The translations under genes were made by a program, and so were the position numbers. The notes beneath the pieces were generated by a model, which saw only the letters and a program-made list of their open reading frames with translations, did not search any database and was not told where the DNA came from. Below are positions 37,116 to 44,801 of a stretch of DNA of 64,000 nt, piece after piece; positions within the stretch are counted from its first letter, which is position 1; every line of letters begins with the position of its first letter. Location of the stretch: positions 956,633 to 1,020,632 of the forward strand of contig NZ_JAMBOV010000001.1 in the NCBI RefSeq assembly GCF_023715745.1, written 5' to 3'. The stretch is from Microbacterium oleivorans. GTDB taxonomy: Bacteria > Actinomycetota > Actinomycetes > Actinomycetales > Microbacteriaceae.

Positions 37116-38632
37116 GCGGCGGTTCCTTTCATGACGAGGTCGAGCACTGCGTGCTCGTCGATCTGGGTGGAGGGGACGGTGGAGAGGATGCGACCCTCCG
37201 CGACGACGAGCACGGTGTCGGACAGGCCGATCACCTCCTCGATCTCGCTCGAGACGATCACGACCGCGTTGCCCTCGGCGGCGAGCCGCCGGATGAGCGC
37301 GTAGATCTCCGCGCGGGCACCGACGTCGACGCCGCGTGTGGGTTCGTCGAGCAGGAGGACCCGGGTCCCGTGCACGAGCCACCGGGCGAGCAGGATCTTC
37401 TGCTGATTGCCGCCGGACAGCGTTCGCGCTGGACGATCGGGGTCTGCGGGTCGGAGCTCCAGGGCGTCGATCTGCTGCCGGGCAGCGGTCCGTTCCGCGC
37501 GGAAGTCCAGGAATCCTGCGCGAGCGAATCGCGGTATGGAGGGGAGACTCACGTTCATCGAGATCGGCTCGTCGAGGACGAGCCCCTGGCTCTTGCGTTC
37601 CTCGGGCGAGAGTCCGACGCCCGCGGCGACCGCGTCGACGACCGAGCCCCGCCGCAGTCGACGGCCGGCGACCGATACGGTGCCGGCCGTCGCGCGACGG
37701 GCGCCGTAGACGGTTTCGAGGATCTCGGAGCGGCCCGACCCGACGAGCCCGGCGAGGCCCACCACTTCGCCGGCGCGCACCTGGAAGGACACATCCTCGA
37801 ACACGCCGCGCAGCGAGAGGCCGTCCACGTCCAGCACGACGGGGGCGTCGGTGGGGAGGGGAGCGTGCGGGGGGAACACGTTCGCGACCTCGCGGCCGGT
37901 CATCAGGCGGATGAGCTCCGGCGTCGGGGTGTCGGCAACCGGCAGCCCCGTCGCGGTGGTCCTGCCGTCCTTGAGGACGGTGATGCGATCGCCGATCTGG
38001 CGGATCTCCTCGAGTCGGTGGGTGATGTAGACGACGGCGATGCCGGCGGCGGTGAGCTCGCGCACGACGCCGAACAGGTTCTGGACCTCGTGCGTGTCGA
38101 GGACGGCCGACGGCTCGTCCATGATGATGAGCTTCACGTCGTGGGAGAGAGCGCGGGCCATCGCGACGATCTGCTTGTTGGCGGCGCTCAGCTGGCTGAC
38201 CTCGACGTGGGGGGAGAGGCCTCCGTGTCCCAGCCGGCGGAGGAGCTCACGAGTCCTCGCGGCGGCTTCGCCGCGTCGGGTGAACCCGGCGCGGGACAGC
38301 TCGTGGCCGAGGAAGATGTTCTCCGCGATGGTCAGGCCGTCGACGACGTCGAGCTCCTGGTACATCGTCGCGATGCCCAGGGCGAGCCCGGCATCCGGGT
38401 CCGGGATCTCGACGACCTCGCCTGCCCACCGGATCTCGCCCTCGTCCGGCCGATGGACGCCCGCGAGCGTCTTGATGAGCGTCGACTTGCCCGCCCCGTT
38501 CTGACCGAGGATGCAGTGGACCTCGCCGGCGCGGACCTCGAGGTCGACGCCGCGGAGCGCACGAACGCCGGCGAAGGCTTTCGCCACCCCCCGGACGTCG
38601 AGTAATGACGATGCATGGTCGACTTTGATCAC
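37112..38632 (-). CDS. Ribose-type sugar ABC transporter, duplicated ATP-binding protein (RbsA-like)
   Basis: Two fused ABC domains in 506 aa. The first has Walker A GQNGAGKST (about 43-51), signature LSAANKQ and Walker B LIIMDEPSAVLD. The second has a degenerate Walker A (GLVGSGRSE), signature LSGGNQQK and Walker B VLLLDEPTRGVD. This asymmetry is normal in the RbsA/XylG family. The GTG start at 38632 has no ribosome site but has TATGTT 6 nt upstream. It is first in the minus-strand unit ATPase-permease(-ROK) and divergent from the binding-protein gene. Confidence 0.93.
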   Translation of the reverse strand: MIKVDHASSLLDVRGVAKAFAGVRALRGVDLEVRAGEVHCILGQNGAGKSTLIKTLAGVHRPDEGEIRWAGEVVEIPDPDAGLALGIATMYQELDVVDGLTIAENIFLGHELSRAGFTRRGEAAARTRELLRRLGHGGLSPHVEVSQLSAANKQIVAMARALSHDVKLIIMDEPSAVLDTHEVQNLFGVVRELTAAGIAVVYITHRLEEIRQIGDRITVLKDGRTTATGLPVADTPTPELIRLMTGREVANVFPPHAPLPTDAPVVLDVDGLSLRGVFEDVSFQVRAGEVVGLAGLVGSGRSEILETVYGARRATAGTVSVAGRRLRRGSVVDAVAAGVGLSPEERKSQGLVLDEPISMNVSLPSIPRFARAGFLDFRAERTAARQQIDALELRPADPDRPARTLSGGNQQKILLARWLVHGTRVLLLDEPTRGVDVGARAEIYALIRRLAAEGNAVVIVSSEIEEVIGLSDTVLVVAEGRILSTVPSTQIDEHAVLDLVMKGTAA

Positions 38633-38638
38633 GCGGTG

Positions 38639-38644
38639 AACATA
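38639..38644 (-). promoter_or_regulatory. -10 element of probable leaderless sugar-ATPase promoter
   Basis: TATGTT on the minus strand, then 6 nt, then GTG at 38632. The 274-bp divergent region up to 38906 holds no gene. A second TATGTT on the plus strand at 38813-38818 may serve the binding-protein gene. The AT-rich stretch 38760-38800 is the likely place for the ROK operator, although no clean palindrome was seen. Confidence 0.4.
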
Positions 38645-38906
38645 ACATGCCGACTTCGAGCGGCGCGAGACTCAGAATCTCCGCATGCGTGGGCACGGAT
38701 CGCGGCATCCGCGTCGCAGACACCCGACAACCGCCTCAATTCCGGTGTCGGAACTTCTGTCGATTTAGAAACAAAAGTTGACGAATCCAACATTCATTCT
38801 GTTATGTTCGTCCCGTCAGCGCTGACCCTCCTCGCAGGTGGACTCGAAACCGAGAGGCGCGTTGGCCGCTTCACACCAGAGCTGCATCACATTCAAGGAG
38901 GAAGAC

Positions 38907-39953
38907 ATGCGCTCACGCATGACCGCCCGGACGCGCCTCGTCCTGACCGGCGTCGCCGCCGCTGCCGCGATCGGCCTGCTGGCTGGCTGTACGGGCACCG
39001 GCGCCGATGAGGACAGCGTCGTCGACCAGGGGACCTCGGCCGAGGAGAACGCCGAGACCGGAGACACCGTCACGATCGGCTTCTCGGGCCCCGCCGCCGA
39101 TCACGGATGGCTCGGCGCCATCAACTCCGGCGCAGCCGACGCCGCGGCCAGCTTCGACGACGTCGAGCTGAAGACGGCGGAGGGGACCAACGACCCCATC
39201 GCTCAGATCGCCGCCGTCGAGACCTTCGTCAACGACGGTGTCGACGCGATCGTCCTGCTGCCGACCGACGGCGCCGCGCTCACCGAGGCCGCCATCGCCG
39301 CGATGGAGGCTGGCATCCCCGTCATCAACGTCGACCGAGAGTTCTCGAGCCCGTTCGCCGCTCGTGCGACGATCCTGGGCGACAACTACGGCATGGGGGT
39401 CTCGGCGGGCACCTACATCTGCGGGCAGCTCGAGGGGCAGTCGGACGCCGTCGTCGCCGAGATCGCCGGCATCGACTCCCTTCCGCTCACCCAGGACCGC
39501 TCCCAGGGCTTCAAGGATGCGCTCGAGGACTGCGGGCTCGAGGTCTCCGCCCGTGTCGCCGCCGACTTCACGGTCGCGGGCGGCGAGTCCGCGGCATCCC
39601 AGCTGCTGTCGGCCAACCCGAAGATCGACGCCATCTGGAACCACGACGACGACCAGGGCATCGGCGTCATGGCCGCGATCGACTCGGCCGGCCGCGACGA
39701 GTTCTTCATGATGGGCGGCGCCGGCAGCAAGGCCGCGATGGAAGCCATCAAGGCCGACGACACCGTACTCAAGGCGACGGTCATCTACCCGTCGACCCAG
39801 GCGGCCGACGGCGTCGCGCTGGCGCGCCTCATCGCTCAGAACAAGACGCTCGGGGACATCATCACCCCCGGCATCCCGAACCGGATCGTCCTCGACGCTC
39901 CGGTGGTCACGAAGGACAACGTCGACCAGTACATCGACCTCTCGTTCGAGTGA
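38907..39953 (+). CDS. Sugar ABC transporter substrate-binding lipoprotein (RbsB-like)
   Basis: Lipoprotein of 348 aa: basic N-terminus, hydrophobic core and lipobox LLAGC with Cys28. The fold is the periplasmic-binding-protein type 4: VTIGFSGPAADHGWLGAI (about 53-70), VDAIVLLPTDGAALTEA, and VINVDREF, which hold pentose, hexose or cyclitol ligands. The ATG at 38907 follows AAGGAGGAAGAC, a strong ribosome site, and was chosen over an ATG 23 codons upstream. It is divergent from its ATPase and permease genes and leads an operon with a Gfo/Idh dehydrogenase and a sugar isomerase-like gene. Confidence 0.92.
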   Translation: MRSRMTARTRLVLTGVAAAAAIGLLAGCTGTGADEDSVVDQGTSAEENAETGDTVTIGFSGPAADHGWLGAINSGAADAAASFDDVELKTAEGTNDPIAQIAAVETFVNDGVDAIVLLPTDGAALTEAAIAAMEAGIPVINVDREFSSPFAARATILGDNYGMGVSAGTYICGQLEGQSDAVVAEIAGIDSLPLTQDRSQGFKDALEDCGLEVSARVAADFTVAGGESAASQLLSANPKIDAIWNHDDDQGIGVMAAIDSAGRDEFFMMGGAGSKAAMEAIKADDTVLKATVIYPSTQAADGVALARLIAQNKTLGDIITPGIPNRIVLDAPVVTKDNVDQYIDLSFE

Positions 39954-39961
39954 TCATCGAA

Positions 39962-39988
39962 GGGGGCGCCCGGTGCGTGGGCGCCCCC
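39962..39988 (+). other. Intercistronic hairpin after sugar binding-protein gene
   Basis: GGGGGCGCCC (39962-39971) and GGGCGCCCCC (39979-39988) form a perfect 10-bp stem with a 7-nt loop, 9 nt after the binding-protein stop and 24 nt before the next start. It probably partly terminates or stabilises, giving more binding protein than enzyme. Confidence 0.5.
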
Positions 39989-40011
39989 ACCATCTCCGAG
40001 AGGACACCGAC

Positions 40012-41181
40012 ATGACGGACACGCTCCGGGTCGCGATGATCGGCCACGGCTTCATGGGCGCCGCCCACTCGCAGGGCTGGCGGGTCGCCCCTAGATTCTT
40101 CGACCTGCCGCTCGATCCCGTCATGCACGTCGTGACCGGGCGCGACGCGGCCTCGACCGCCGCTGCCGCAGCGAAGTGGGGATGGTCGGAATCCTCCACC
40201 GACTGGCGGGCCACGATCGAACGCGACGACGTGGACGTCGTCGACATCGTCACCCCCGGCGACACGCACGCCGAGATCGCGATCGCCGCGCTCGACGCCG
40301 GCAAGCACGTCCTCTGCGAGAAGCCGCTGGCCAACTCCGTGGCCGAGGCCGAGGCGATGACGGATGCCGCGGAGCGCGCTGCGGCGCGGGGCATCCGCGC
40401 CATGGTGGGCTTCACCTACCGCCGGGTGCCCGCCGCGACCTTCGCCCGCGACCTGGTCGCCGCCGGCAGGATCGGCGAGGTGCGTCAGGTGCGGGCGGAG
40501 TACCTGCAGGACTGGCTCATGGACCCGGAGGCACCGATGACCTGGCGTCTCGACCGGGCGAAGGCGGGCTCGGGGTCGCTCGGCGACATCGGCGCGCACG
40601 CGGTGGATCTCGCGGAGTACATCACGGGGCAGACCGTCGACAGCGTCTCGGGCATCGTCGAGACCCTCGTCGAGGAGCGCCCCCTGCTCGGGGAGGGCAT
40701 CGGGCTCTCGGGCACCGCGAGCACCGAGCGCGGGCGGGTCACCGTCGACGACGTCGCGCTGTTCACGGGGCGGCTGAGCTCCGGAGCCCTCGCGTCCTTC
40801 GAGGCGACGCGCTACCGCACCGGTCGCAAGAACGCGCTGCGCGTCGAGGTGTCCGGAACGCGCGGTGCGCTGTCCTTCGACCTCGAGCGGCTCAACGAAC
40901 TGGACTTCTACGACGCGACCGCGGCTGAAACCGAACTCGGATTCCGCCGCATCCTCGTCACGGAGCACGACCACCCCTACCTGTCGCGGTGGTGGCCCAC
41001 CGGCCACATGCTCGGCTACGAGCACGGCTTCTCCCACCAGGTCGTGGACTTCACGACGGCCATCGCCGAGGGCACCGCGCCGCGGCCGTCGTTCGCCGAC
41101 GGCCTGCACGTCCAGCGTGTCCTCGACGCGGTGGAGCGCAGCTCCGCGGACCAGAGCCGCTGGGTGCAGACGAACGACTGA
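40012..41181 (+). CDS. Gfo/Idh/MocA family oxidoreductase
   Basis: Predicted NAD(P)-dependent sugar or cyclitol dehydrogenase of 389 aa. The Rossmann motif is IGHGFMG (10-16, GxGxxG), and the family motif CEKPLA (102-107) carries catalytic Lys104; SGSLGDIGAHAVDLAEY later provides the catalytic His. The start at 40012 is preceded by GAGAGGA. It lies between the sugar-binding protein and a TIM-barrel isomerase gene, so it probably oxidises the imported sugar or an epimerised form. Inositol-type and deoxysugar substrates are all possible. Confidence 0.88.
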   Translation: MTDTLRVAMIGHGFMGAAHSQGWRVAPRFFDLPLDPVMHVVTGRDAASTAAAAAKWGWSESSTDWRATIERDDVDVVDIVTPGDTHAEIAIAALDAGKHVLCEKPLANSVAEAEAMTDAAERAAARGIRAMVGFTYRRVPAATFARDLVAAGRIGEVRQVRAEYLQDWLMDPEAPMTWRLDRAKAGSGSLGDIGAHAVDLAEYITGQTVDSVSGIVETLVEERPLLGEGIGLSGTASTERGRVTVDDVALFTGRLSSGALASFEATRYRTGRKNALRVEVSGTRGALSFDLERLNELDFYDATAAETELGFRRILVTEHDHPYLSRWWPTGHMLGYEHGFSHQVVDFTTAIAEGTAPRPSFADGLHVQRVLDAVERSSADQSRWVQTND

Positions 41182-41215
41182 CCGCGGGACCCCCGCATCC
41201 GAGAAAGGATCCGCA

Positions 41216-42220
41216 ATGGCGCGACCGATCACCCTGTTCACCGGCCAGTGGGCAGACCTGCCCTTCGAGGAGGTCGCGCGCCTCGCGGGGGAGTGGGGGT
41301 ACGACGGACTCGAGATCGCCTGCTGGGGCGACCACCTCGACGTGTCCCGATGGGACGACGCCGCGTACGTCCGCAGTCGGAAGGAGATCCTCGAGCGCAA
41401 CGGCCTGCAGGTGCACGCCATCGCGAACCACCTGGGTGGCCAGGCGGTGTGCGACGACCCGATCGATCAGCGGCACCGCGACATCCTCTCCGACCGCGTC
41501 TGGGGTGACGGCGACGCCGAGGGCGTGCGCCGGCGCGCGGCCGAGGGCATGAAGGACACGGCACGGATGGCCGCGAAGCTCGGGGTGAACATCGTCACCG
41601 GCTTCACGGGGTCCTCGATCTGGAAGTACCTCGCGATGTTCCCGCCGGCATCGCAGGACATGGTCGACGCCGGCTACGAGGACTTCGCCGCCCGCTGGAA
41701 CCCCATCCTCGACGTGTTCGACGAGGTCGGCGTCCGATTCGCGCACGAGGTCCACCCGTCCGAGATCGCGTACGACTACTGGACCACCCACCGCGCCCTC
41801 GAGGCCATCGGTCACCGCGAGGCCTTCGGGCTGAATTGGGATCCGAGCCACATGGTGTGGCAGGACCTCGACCCGGTGTCGTTCCTCTGGGACTTCCGCG
41901 ACCGCGTCATCCACGTGCACTGCAAGGACACGAAGAAGCGCCTCGGCAACGGACGCAACGGTCGGCTGTCGTCGCACCTCGCCTGGGCCGACCCGCGCCG
42001 CGGCTGGGACTTCATCTCCACCGGTCATGGGGACGTGCCGTGGGAGGACGCGTTCCGCATGCTCAACGCGATCGGCTACACCGGCCCGCTCTCGGTCGAA
42101 TGGGAGGACGCCGGCATGGACCGCCTCGTCGGCGCCCCCGAGGCGCTCGCCTTCGTCCGCCGCCTCTCGACGTACGAGCCGTCCGCCGCGGCCTTCGACG
42201 CCGCGTTCTCCTCGCACTGA
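41216..42220 (+). CDS. Sugar phosphate isomerase/epimerase family (xylose isomerase-like TIM barrel)
   Basis: TIM-barrel enzyme of 334 aa. Putative metal ligands sit at barrel strand ends: Glu in AHEVHPSE, Asp and His in NWDPSHMVW, His in HVHCKDTK, and Glu in SVEWEDAG. The pattern is that of the IolE/IolI/xylose-isomerase-like superfamily (AP endonuclease 2 fold). The ATG at 41216 has GAGAAAGGA before it. It closes the operon of binding protein and Gfo/Idh dehydrogenase; together they suggest import, oxidation and isomerisation of a cyclitol or sugar. The reaction is not assignable by eye. Confidence 0.85.
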   Translation: MARPITLFTGQWADLPFEEVARLAGEWGYDGLEIACWGDHLDVSRWDDAAYVRSRKEILERNGLQVHAIANHLGGQAVCDDPIDQRHRDILSDRVWGDGDAEGVRRRAAEGMKDTARMAAKLGVNIVTGFTGSSIWKYLAMFPPASQDMVDAGYEDFAARWNPILDVFDEVGVRFAHEVHPSEIAYDYWTTHRALEAIGHREAFGLNWDPSHMVWQDLDPVSFLWDFRDRVIHVHCKDTKKRLGNGRNGRLSSHLAWADPRRGWDFISTGHGDVPWEDAFRMLNAIGYTGPLSVEWEDAGMDRLVGAPEALAFVRRLSTYEPSAAAFDAAFSSH

Positions 42221-42252
42221 CCCCGGACGCATCCGCACGCGCTGCTTCTTGT

Positions 42253-42331
42253 CCACATCGTGTGCTCTGGCCGAGATCACACGCCGTGAACCGTACGAAA
42301 CGTGTGCCCTCGTCCGGAGAACATGATGTGG
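42253..42331. repeat. Structured repeat, left copy, upstream of DUF559 gene
   Basis: Imperfect palindrome with 23-nt arms (42253-42275 and 42309-42331): 19 of 23 positions complementary, plus two G-T wobbles. A nested inner stem, CACACG (42278-42283) with CGTGTG (42301-42306), lies in the 33-nt centre. The core arm CATCGTGTGCTCTGGCCGAG is related to the arms of a second element after the DUF559 gene. It lies 101 bp before the DUF559 start. Confidence 0.75.
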
Positions 42332-42431
42332 GCAGTCGCTTCCTTCTCCACCGAGCGGCAAGGTGCGCCTGGTCTCCGCAGTCGAGGAGCGCGTTCGGCC
42401 ACGACGGAGCGACGCGCGGGATGCTCGCCGC

Positions 42432-43409
42432 ATGCGCCACATCTCCTTCTCGGAAGCCCGCGGGCTGATCCTCGACCGCGCCTCGCTGGAACGCGCCGGT
42501 TGGCGGTCGAGGGACATCACGGCTGCCGTGAAGAGCGGCCGGATGCTGAGGGTCCAACGCAACCGCTACGTCGCCAGCGAACAGTTCGAGCAACTCTGGC
42601 CCGAGGCACGTCACCTCGTTCGGATCGCCGCGGTCGACGGCGAGATGAAGGACGGGACGAGCGTCTTCTCGTACCAGTCCGCGGCAGTGCTGTGGGGGCT
42701 CCCGCTCGCCCGACATGAGCCGGACGCGGTCCACGCGAGCATGCCGGGGGACGACCGCATGACCAGTCGGCTCGGGCTGCGTCGACACGCAGACCGCCTC
42801 GAGCCGTCAGAGGTCGCCGTCCGCCTCGGCGTGCCCTGCACGACACTGGCGCGCACGCTCTGGGACGTGTGCCGCATCCTGCCTCCGTCTGCGGCGGTCG
42901 CTGCGGCGGACGCCGCACTGCGTATCTCGCAGTCGGAATCCGACGATCCCGATGCGGGTGAACGCCTGCGTCAGGGTGCGCTCGAGATCGGCCGACGCAA
43001 GCGCGGGTCTCGCGGTGCTGCTCGCGCAGAGGCGGTGATCGCCTTCGCGAACCCGCTGGCTGAGAGCACGGGAGAGAGCCTCGCGCGTTGGATGCTCGCC
43101 GAGATCGGCTTCACCCGCTTCGCGCTCCAAGTGCCGGTGCGCGGGCCCGGAGGCTCGGACTACCGCGTGGACATCGAACTGGAGGAGGAGAGTATCTTCG
43201 TCGAGTTCGATGGCACGGTGAAGTACCGCGATGAGGCGCTCCGTGCCGGTCGGAACCTGGATGACATCCTGCTCCTGGAGAAGCAGCGGGAGGACTGGAT
43301 CCGAGGCGTGACGCAGAAGCGCCTCGTCCGCATCGGTTGGGCGGACCTGAGCACGCCGGACGCGCTCGCCGCCCGGTTGGCCGCCTTCCACGTCCGACCC
43401 CGTCGCTGA
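42432..43409 (+). CDS. DUF559 endonuclease-like protein with AbiEi-like N-terminal domain
   Basis: Predicted 325-aa protein with two parts. The N-terminal third (about 1-90) resembles the winged-helix of AbiEi-type antitoxins ([20 protein letters not shown] then VQRNRYV). The C-terminal part (about 210-325) matches DUF559, a Vsr-like PD-(D/E)XK nuclease fold: Glu in [13 protein letters not shown], Asp in YRVDIELEE, and Glu/Asp/Lys in VEFDGTVKY, followed by [10 protein letters not shown]. The start at 42432 was chosen at the last ATG before the conserved region, as no ribosome site is evident. The gene stands alone between two structured repeats. Such genes are frequent in Microbacteriaceae; the function is unproven. 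Confidence 0.8.
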   Translation: MRHISFSEARGLILDRASLERAGWRSRDITAAVKSGRMLRVQRNRYVASEQFEQLWPEARHLVRIAAVDGEMKDGTSVFSYQSAAVLWGLPLARHEPDAVHASMPGDDRMTSRLGLRRHADRLEPSEVAVRLGVPCTTLARTLWDVCRILPPSAAVAAADAALRISQSESDDPDAGERLRQGALEIGRRKRGSRGAARAEAVIAFANPLAESTGESLARWMLAEIGFTRFALQVPVRGPGGSDYRVDIELEEESIFVEFDGTVKYRDEALRAGRNLDDILLLEKQREDWIRGVTQKRLVRIGWADLSTPDALAARLAAFHVRPRR

Positions 43410-43446
43410 GCCCCCGGCGTCGAGGCCAGGCTCCTCCCGTTGCCCG

Positions 43447-43519
43447 CATCATGCGCTCTCGACGAGTGCGTACCTTCTGGACCGTTCCGGAGGTGTGTTT
43501 TCGTCCAGAGCACATGATG
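43447..43519. repeat. Structured repeat, right copy, downstream of DUF559 gene
   Basis: Palindrome with 20-nt arms (43447-43466 and 43500-43519): 17 of 20 complementary plus a wobble. The centre is again exactly 33 nt, and holds a different inner stem, ACCTTCTGGA (43472-43481) with TCCGGAGGT (43486-43494), one bulge. Arms align with the left copy at 16/20 and 17/20. It begins 38 bp after the DUF559 stop. Confidence 0.75.
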
Positions 43520-43564
43520 TCGCCGCCGGTCGCCGAGACGCCGGCGCAGAGCGGATGCCGGGAT

Positions 43565-43593
43565 TTGGTGCGCGCGCGGGCGCGGCGTACACT
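43565..43593 (+). promoter_or_regulatory. rplJ-rplL promoter
   Basis: TTGGTG (43565-43570), a 17-bp spacer and TACACT (43588-43593) form a good vegetative promoter. Transcription would start near 43600, leaving a leader of about 205 nt before rplJ. Confidence 0.6.
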
Positions 43594-43599
43594 GGTGCA

Positions 43600-43806
43600 C
43601 AAGCCAAAGACCGTCGGTCATCGGCGTGCGCTCGCGCACATCGATCGAAGCTCTGCATCGCAGGGGCCCGCGCAGGTGTACGACAGACTTCCGGGAAACC
43701 GGGCCGAAGCTCCGTGCGCTTGCGCCGGAGCTTTTCTCATGCAGCCCGGCCGTCGAGGCCGACGCTCCGCCACCGCGGGACGTCTCGTACACATCAAGGA
43801 GTGACC
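43600..43806 (+). ncRNA. Ribosomal protein L10-type mRNA leader with terminator-like hairpin
   Basis: The 200-nt gene-free stretch before rplJ is rich in stems. The clearest is AAGCTCCG (43707-43714) with CGGAGCTT (43726-43733), extended inside by GCGC pairs and followed by TTC. This T-ended hairpin resembles an intrinsic attenuator. In many bacteria L10(L12)4 binds the rplJ leader to control its own synthesis; assignment to that family is by position and appearance. Confidence 0.5.
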
Positions 43807-44295
43807 ATGGCGCAGAAGGATGCATCGGTCGCCGAGCTCACGAAGAACTTCGAGGACTCGAACGCCGTCTTGCTGACCGAGTACCGCGGTCTGACGGTTG
43901 CCCAGCTCAAGCAGCTGCGCAACGCGATCCGTCAGGACGCGCAGTACGCCGTGGTGAAGAACACGCTGACCAAGATCGCCGCGAACAACGCGGGGATCAC
44001 GGCGCTGGACGAGGACCTCAAGGGTCCGTCGGCCGTCGCTTTCGTGCACGGCGACTTCGTCGCCACTGCCAAGGCTCTGCGTGACTTCGCCAAGGCCAAC
44101 CCGCTTCTCGTGATCAAGGGCGGCATCTTCGAGGGCAACGCGCTCTCGGCCGACGAGGTCAACAAGTACGCCTCGCTCGAGAGCCGCGAGGTTCTGCTGG
44201 CGAAGGCTGCGGGCATGATGAAGGCGACGATGGGCAAGGCTGCCGCCACCATCGACGCGCTTCGCGAAAAGCTGGAGACCGCTGACGCCGCGTAA
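43807..44295 (+). CDS. rplJ: 50S ribosomal protein L10
   Basis: Stalk-base protein of 162 aa that holds the L7/L12 dimers. Conserved segments are [18 protein letters not shown] (about 22-39), YAVVKNTL and the [12 protein letters not shown] loop, with a C-terminal helix ([18 protein letters not shown] onward) for L7/L12 binding. AAGGAG precedes the ATG at 43807 by 6 nt. It is 50 nt upstream of rplL and controlled by the long leader before it. Confidence 0.97.
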   Translation: MAQKDASVAELTKNFEDSNAVLLTEYRGLTVAQLKQLRNAIRQDAQYAVVKNTLTKIAANNAGITALDEDLKGPSAVAFVHGDFVATAKALRDFAKANPLLVIKGGIFEGNALSADEVNKYASLESREVLLAKAAGMMKATMGKAAATIDALREKLETADAA

Positions 44296-44345
44296 GCGAC
44301 GAGCGAGCTCTTTTACACACACCCCACATATCTAGGAGATACATC

Positions 44346-44726
44346 ATGGCGAAGCTTTCCACCGAGGAGCTGCTCGAGCAGTTCGCCGGCCTCACCCTCG
44401 TCGAGCTCAGCGAGTTCGTGAAGGCGTTCGAGGAGAAGTTCGACGTCACCGCTGCTGCCCCCGTCGCCGTTGCCGGTGCCGGCGGTGGCGCTGCTGCTGA
44501 AGAGGTTGAGGAGAAGGACTCCTTCGACGTCATCCTCGAGGCTGCCGGCGACAAGAAGATCCAGGTCATCAAGGTCGTCCGCGAGCTCACCTCGCTCGGC
44601 CTCGGCGAGGCCAAGGCCGTCGTCGACGGTGCTCCCAAGGCCGTGCTCGAGGGCGCGAACAAGGAAGCCGCCGACAAGGCGAAGGAGGCCCTCGAGGCCG
44701 CCGGCGCGACGGTGTCCGTCAAGTAA
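44346..44726 (+). CDS. rplL: 50S ribosomal protein L7/L12
   Basis: Stalk protein of 126 aa, present in several copies per ribosome and recruiting translation GTPases. The N-terminal dimerisation domain (about 1-33, [20 protein letters not shown]), an Ala/Gly hinge (about 36-52) and the C-terminal domain with [20 protein letters not shown] are all normal. AGGAG lies before the ATG. A strong terminator follows 14 nt after the stop. Confidence 0.98.
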   Translation: MAKLSTEELLEQFAGLTLVELSEFVKAFEEKFDVTAAAPVAVAGAGGGAAAEEVEEKDSFDVILEAAGDKKIQVIKVVRELTSLGLGEAKAVVDGAPKAVLEGANKEAADKAKEALEAAGATVSVK

Positions 44727-44740
44727 GGTCCCGCACCTTT

Positions 44741-44778
44741 CCGAAGGCCTCGGATGCTTCGGCATCCGGGGCCTTCGG
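44741..44778. terminator. Strong terminator after rplL
   Basis: A 17-bp stem (44741-44757 with 44762-44778), one G-T pair, with a stable TTCG tetraloop. It lies between the convergent rplL and lacI-type genes and can serve both. Confidence 0.8.
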
Positions 44779-44801
44779 CCGTTTCCGAGGGATGCCTGGC
44801 C

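Noticed and set aside
38760..38800. ROK repressor operator near the sugar binding-protein gene
   Set aside because: The AT-rich stretch is suggestive, but no symmetrical arms could be defined by eye.
42253..43519. DUF559 unit as a classical insertion sequence
   Set aside because: No transposase and no target-site duplication are visible at the repeat borders (TTCTTGT before, CGCCGCC after).
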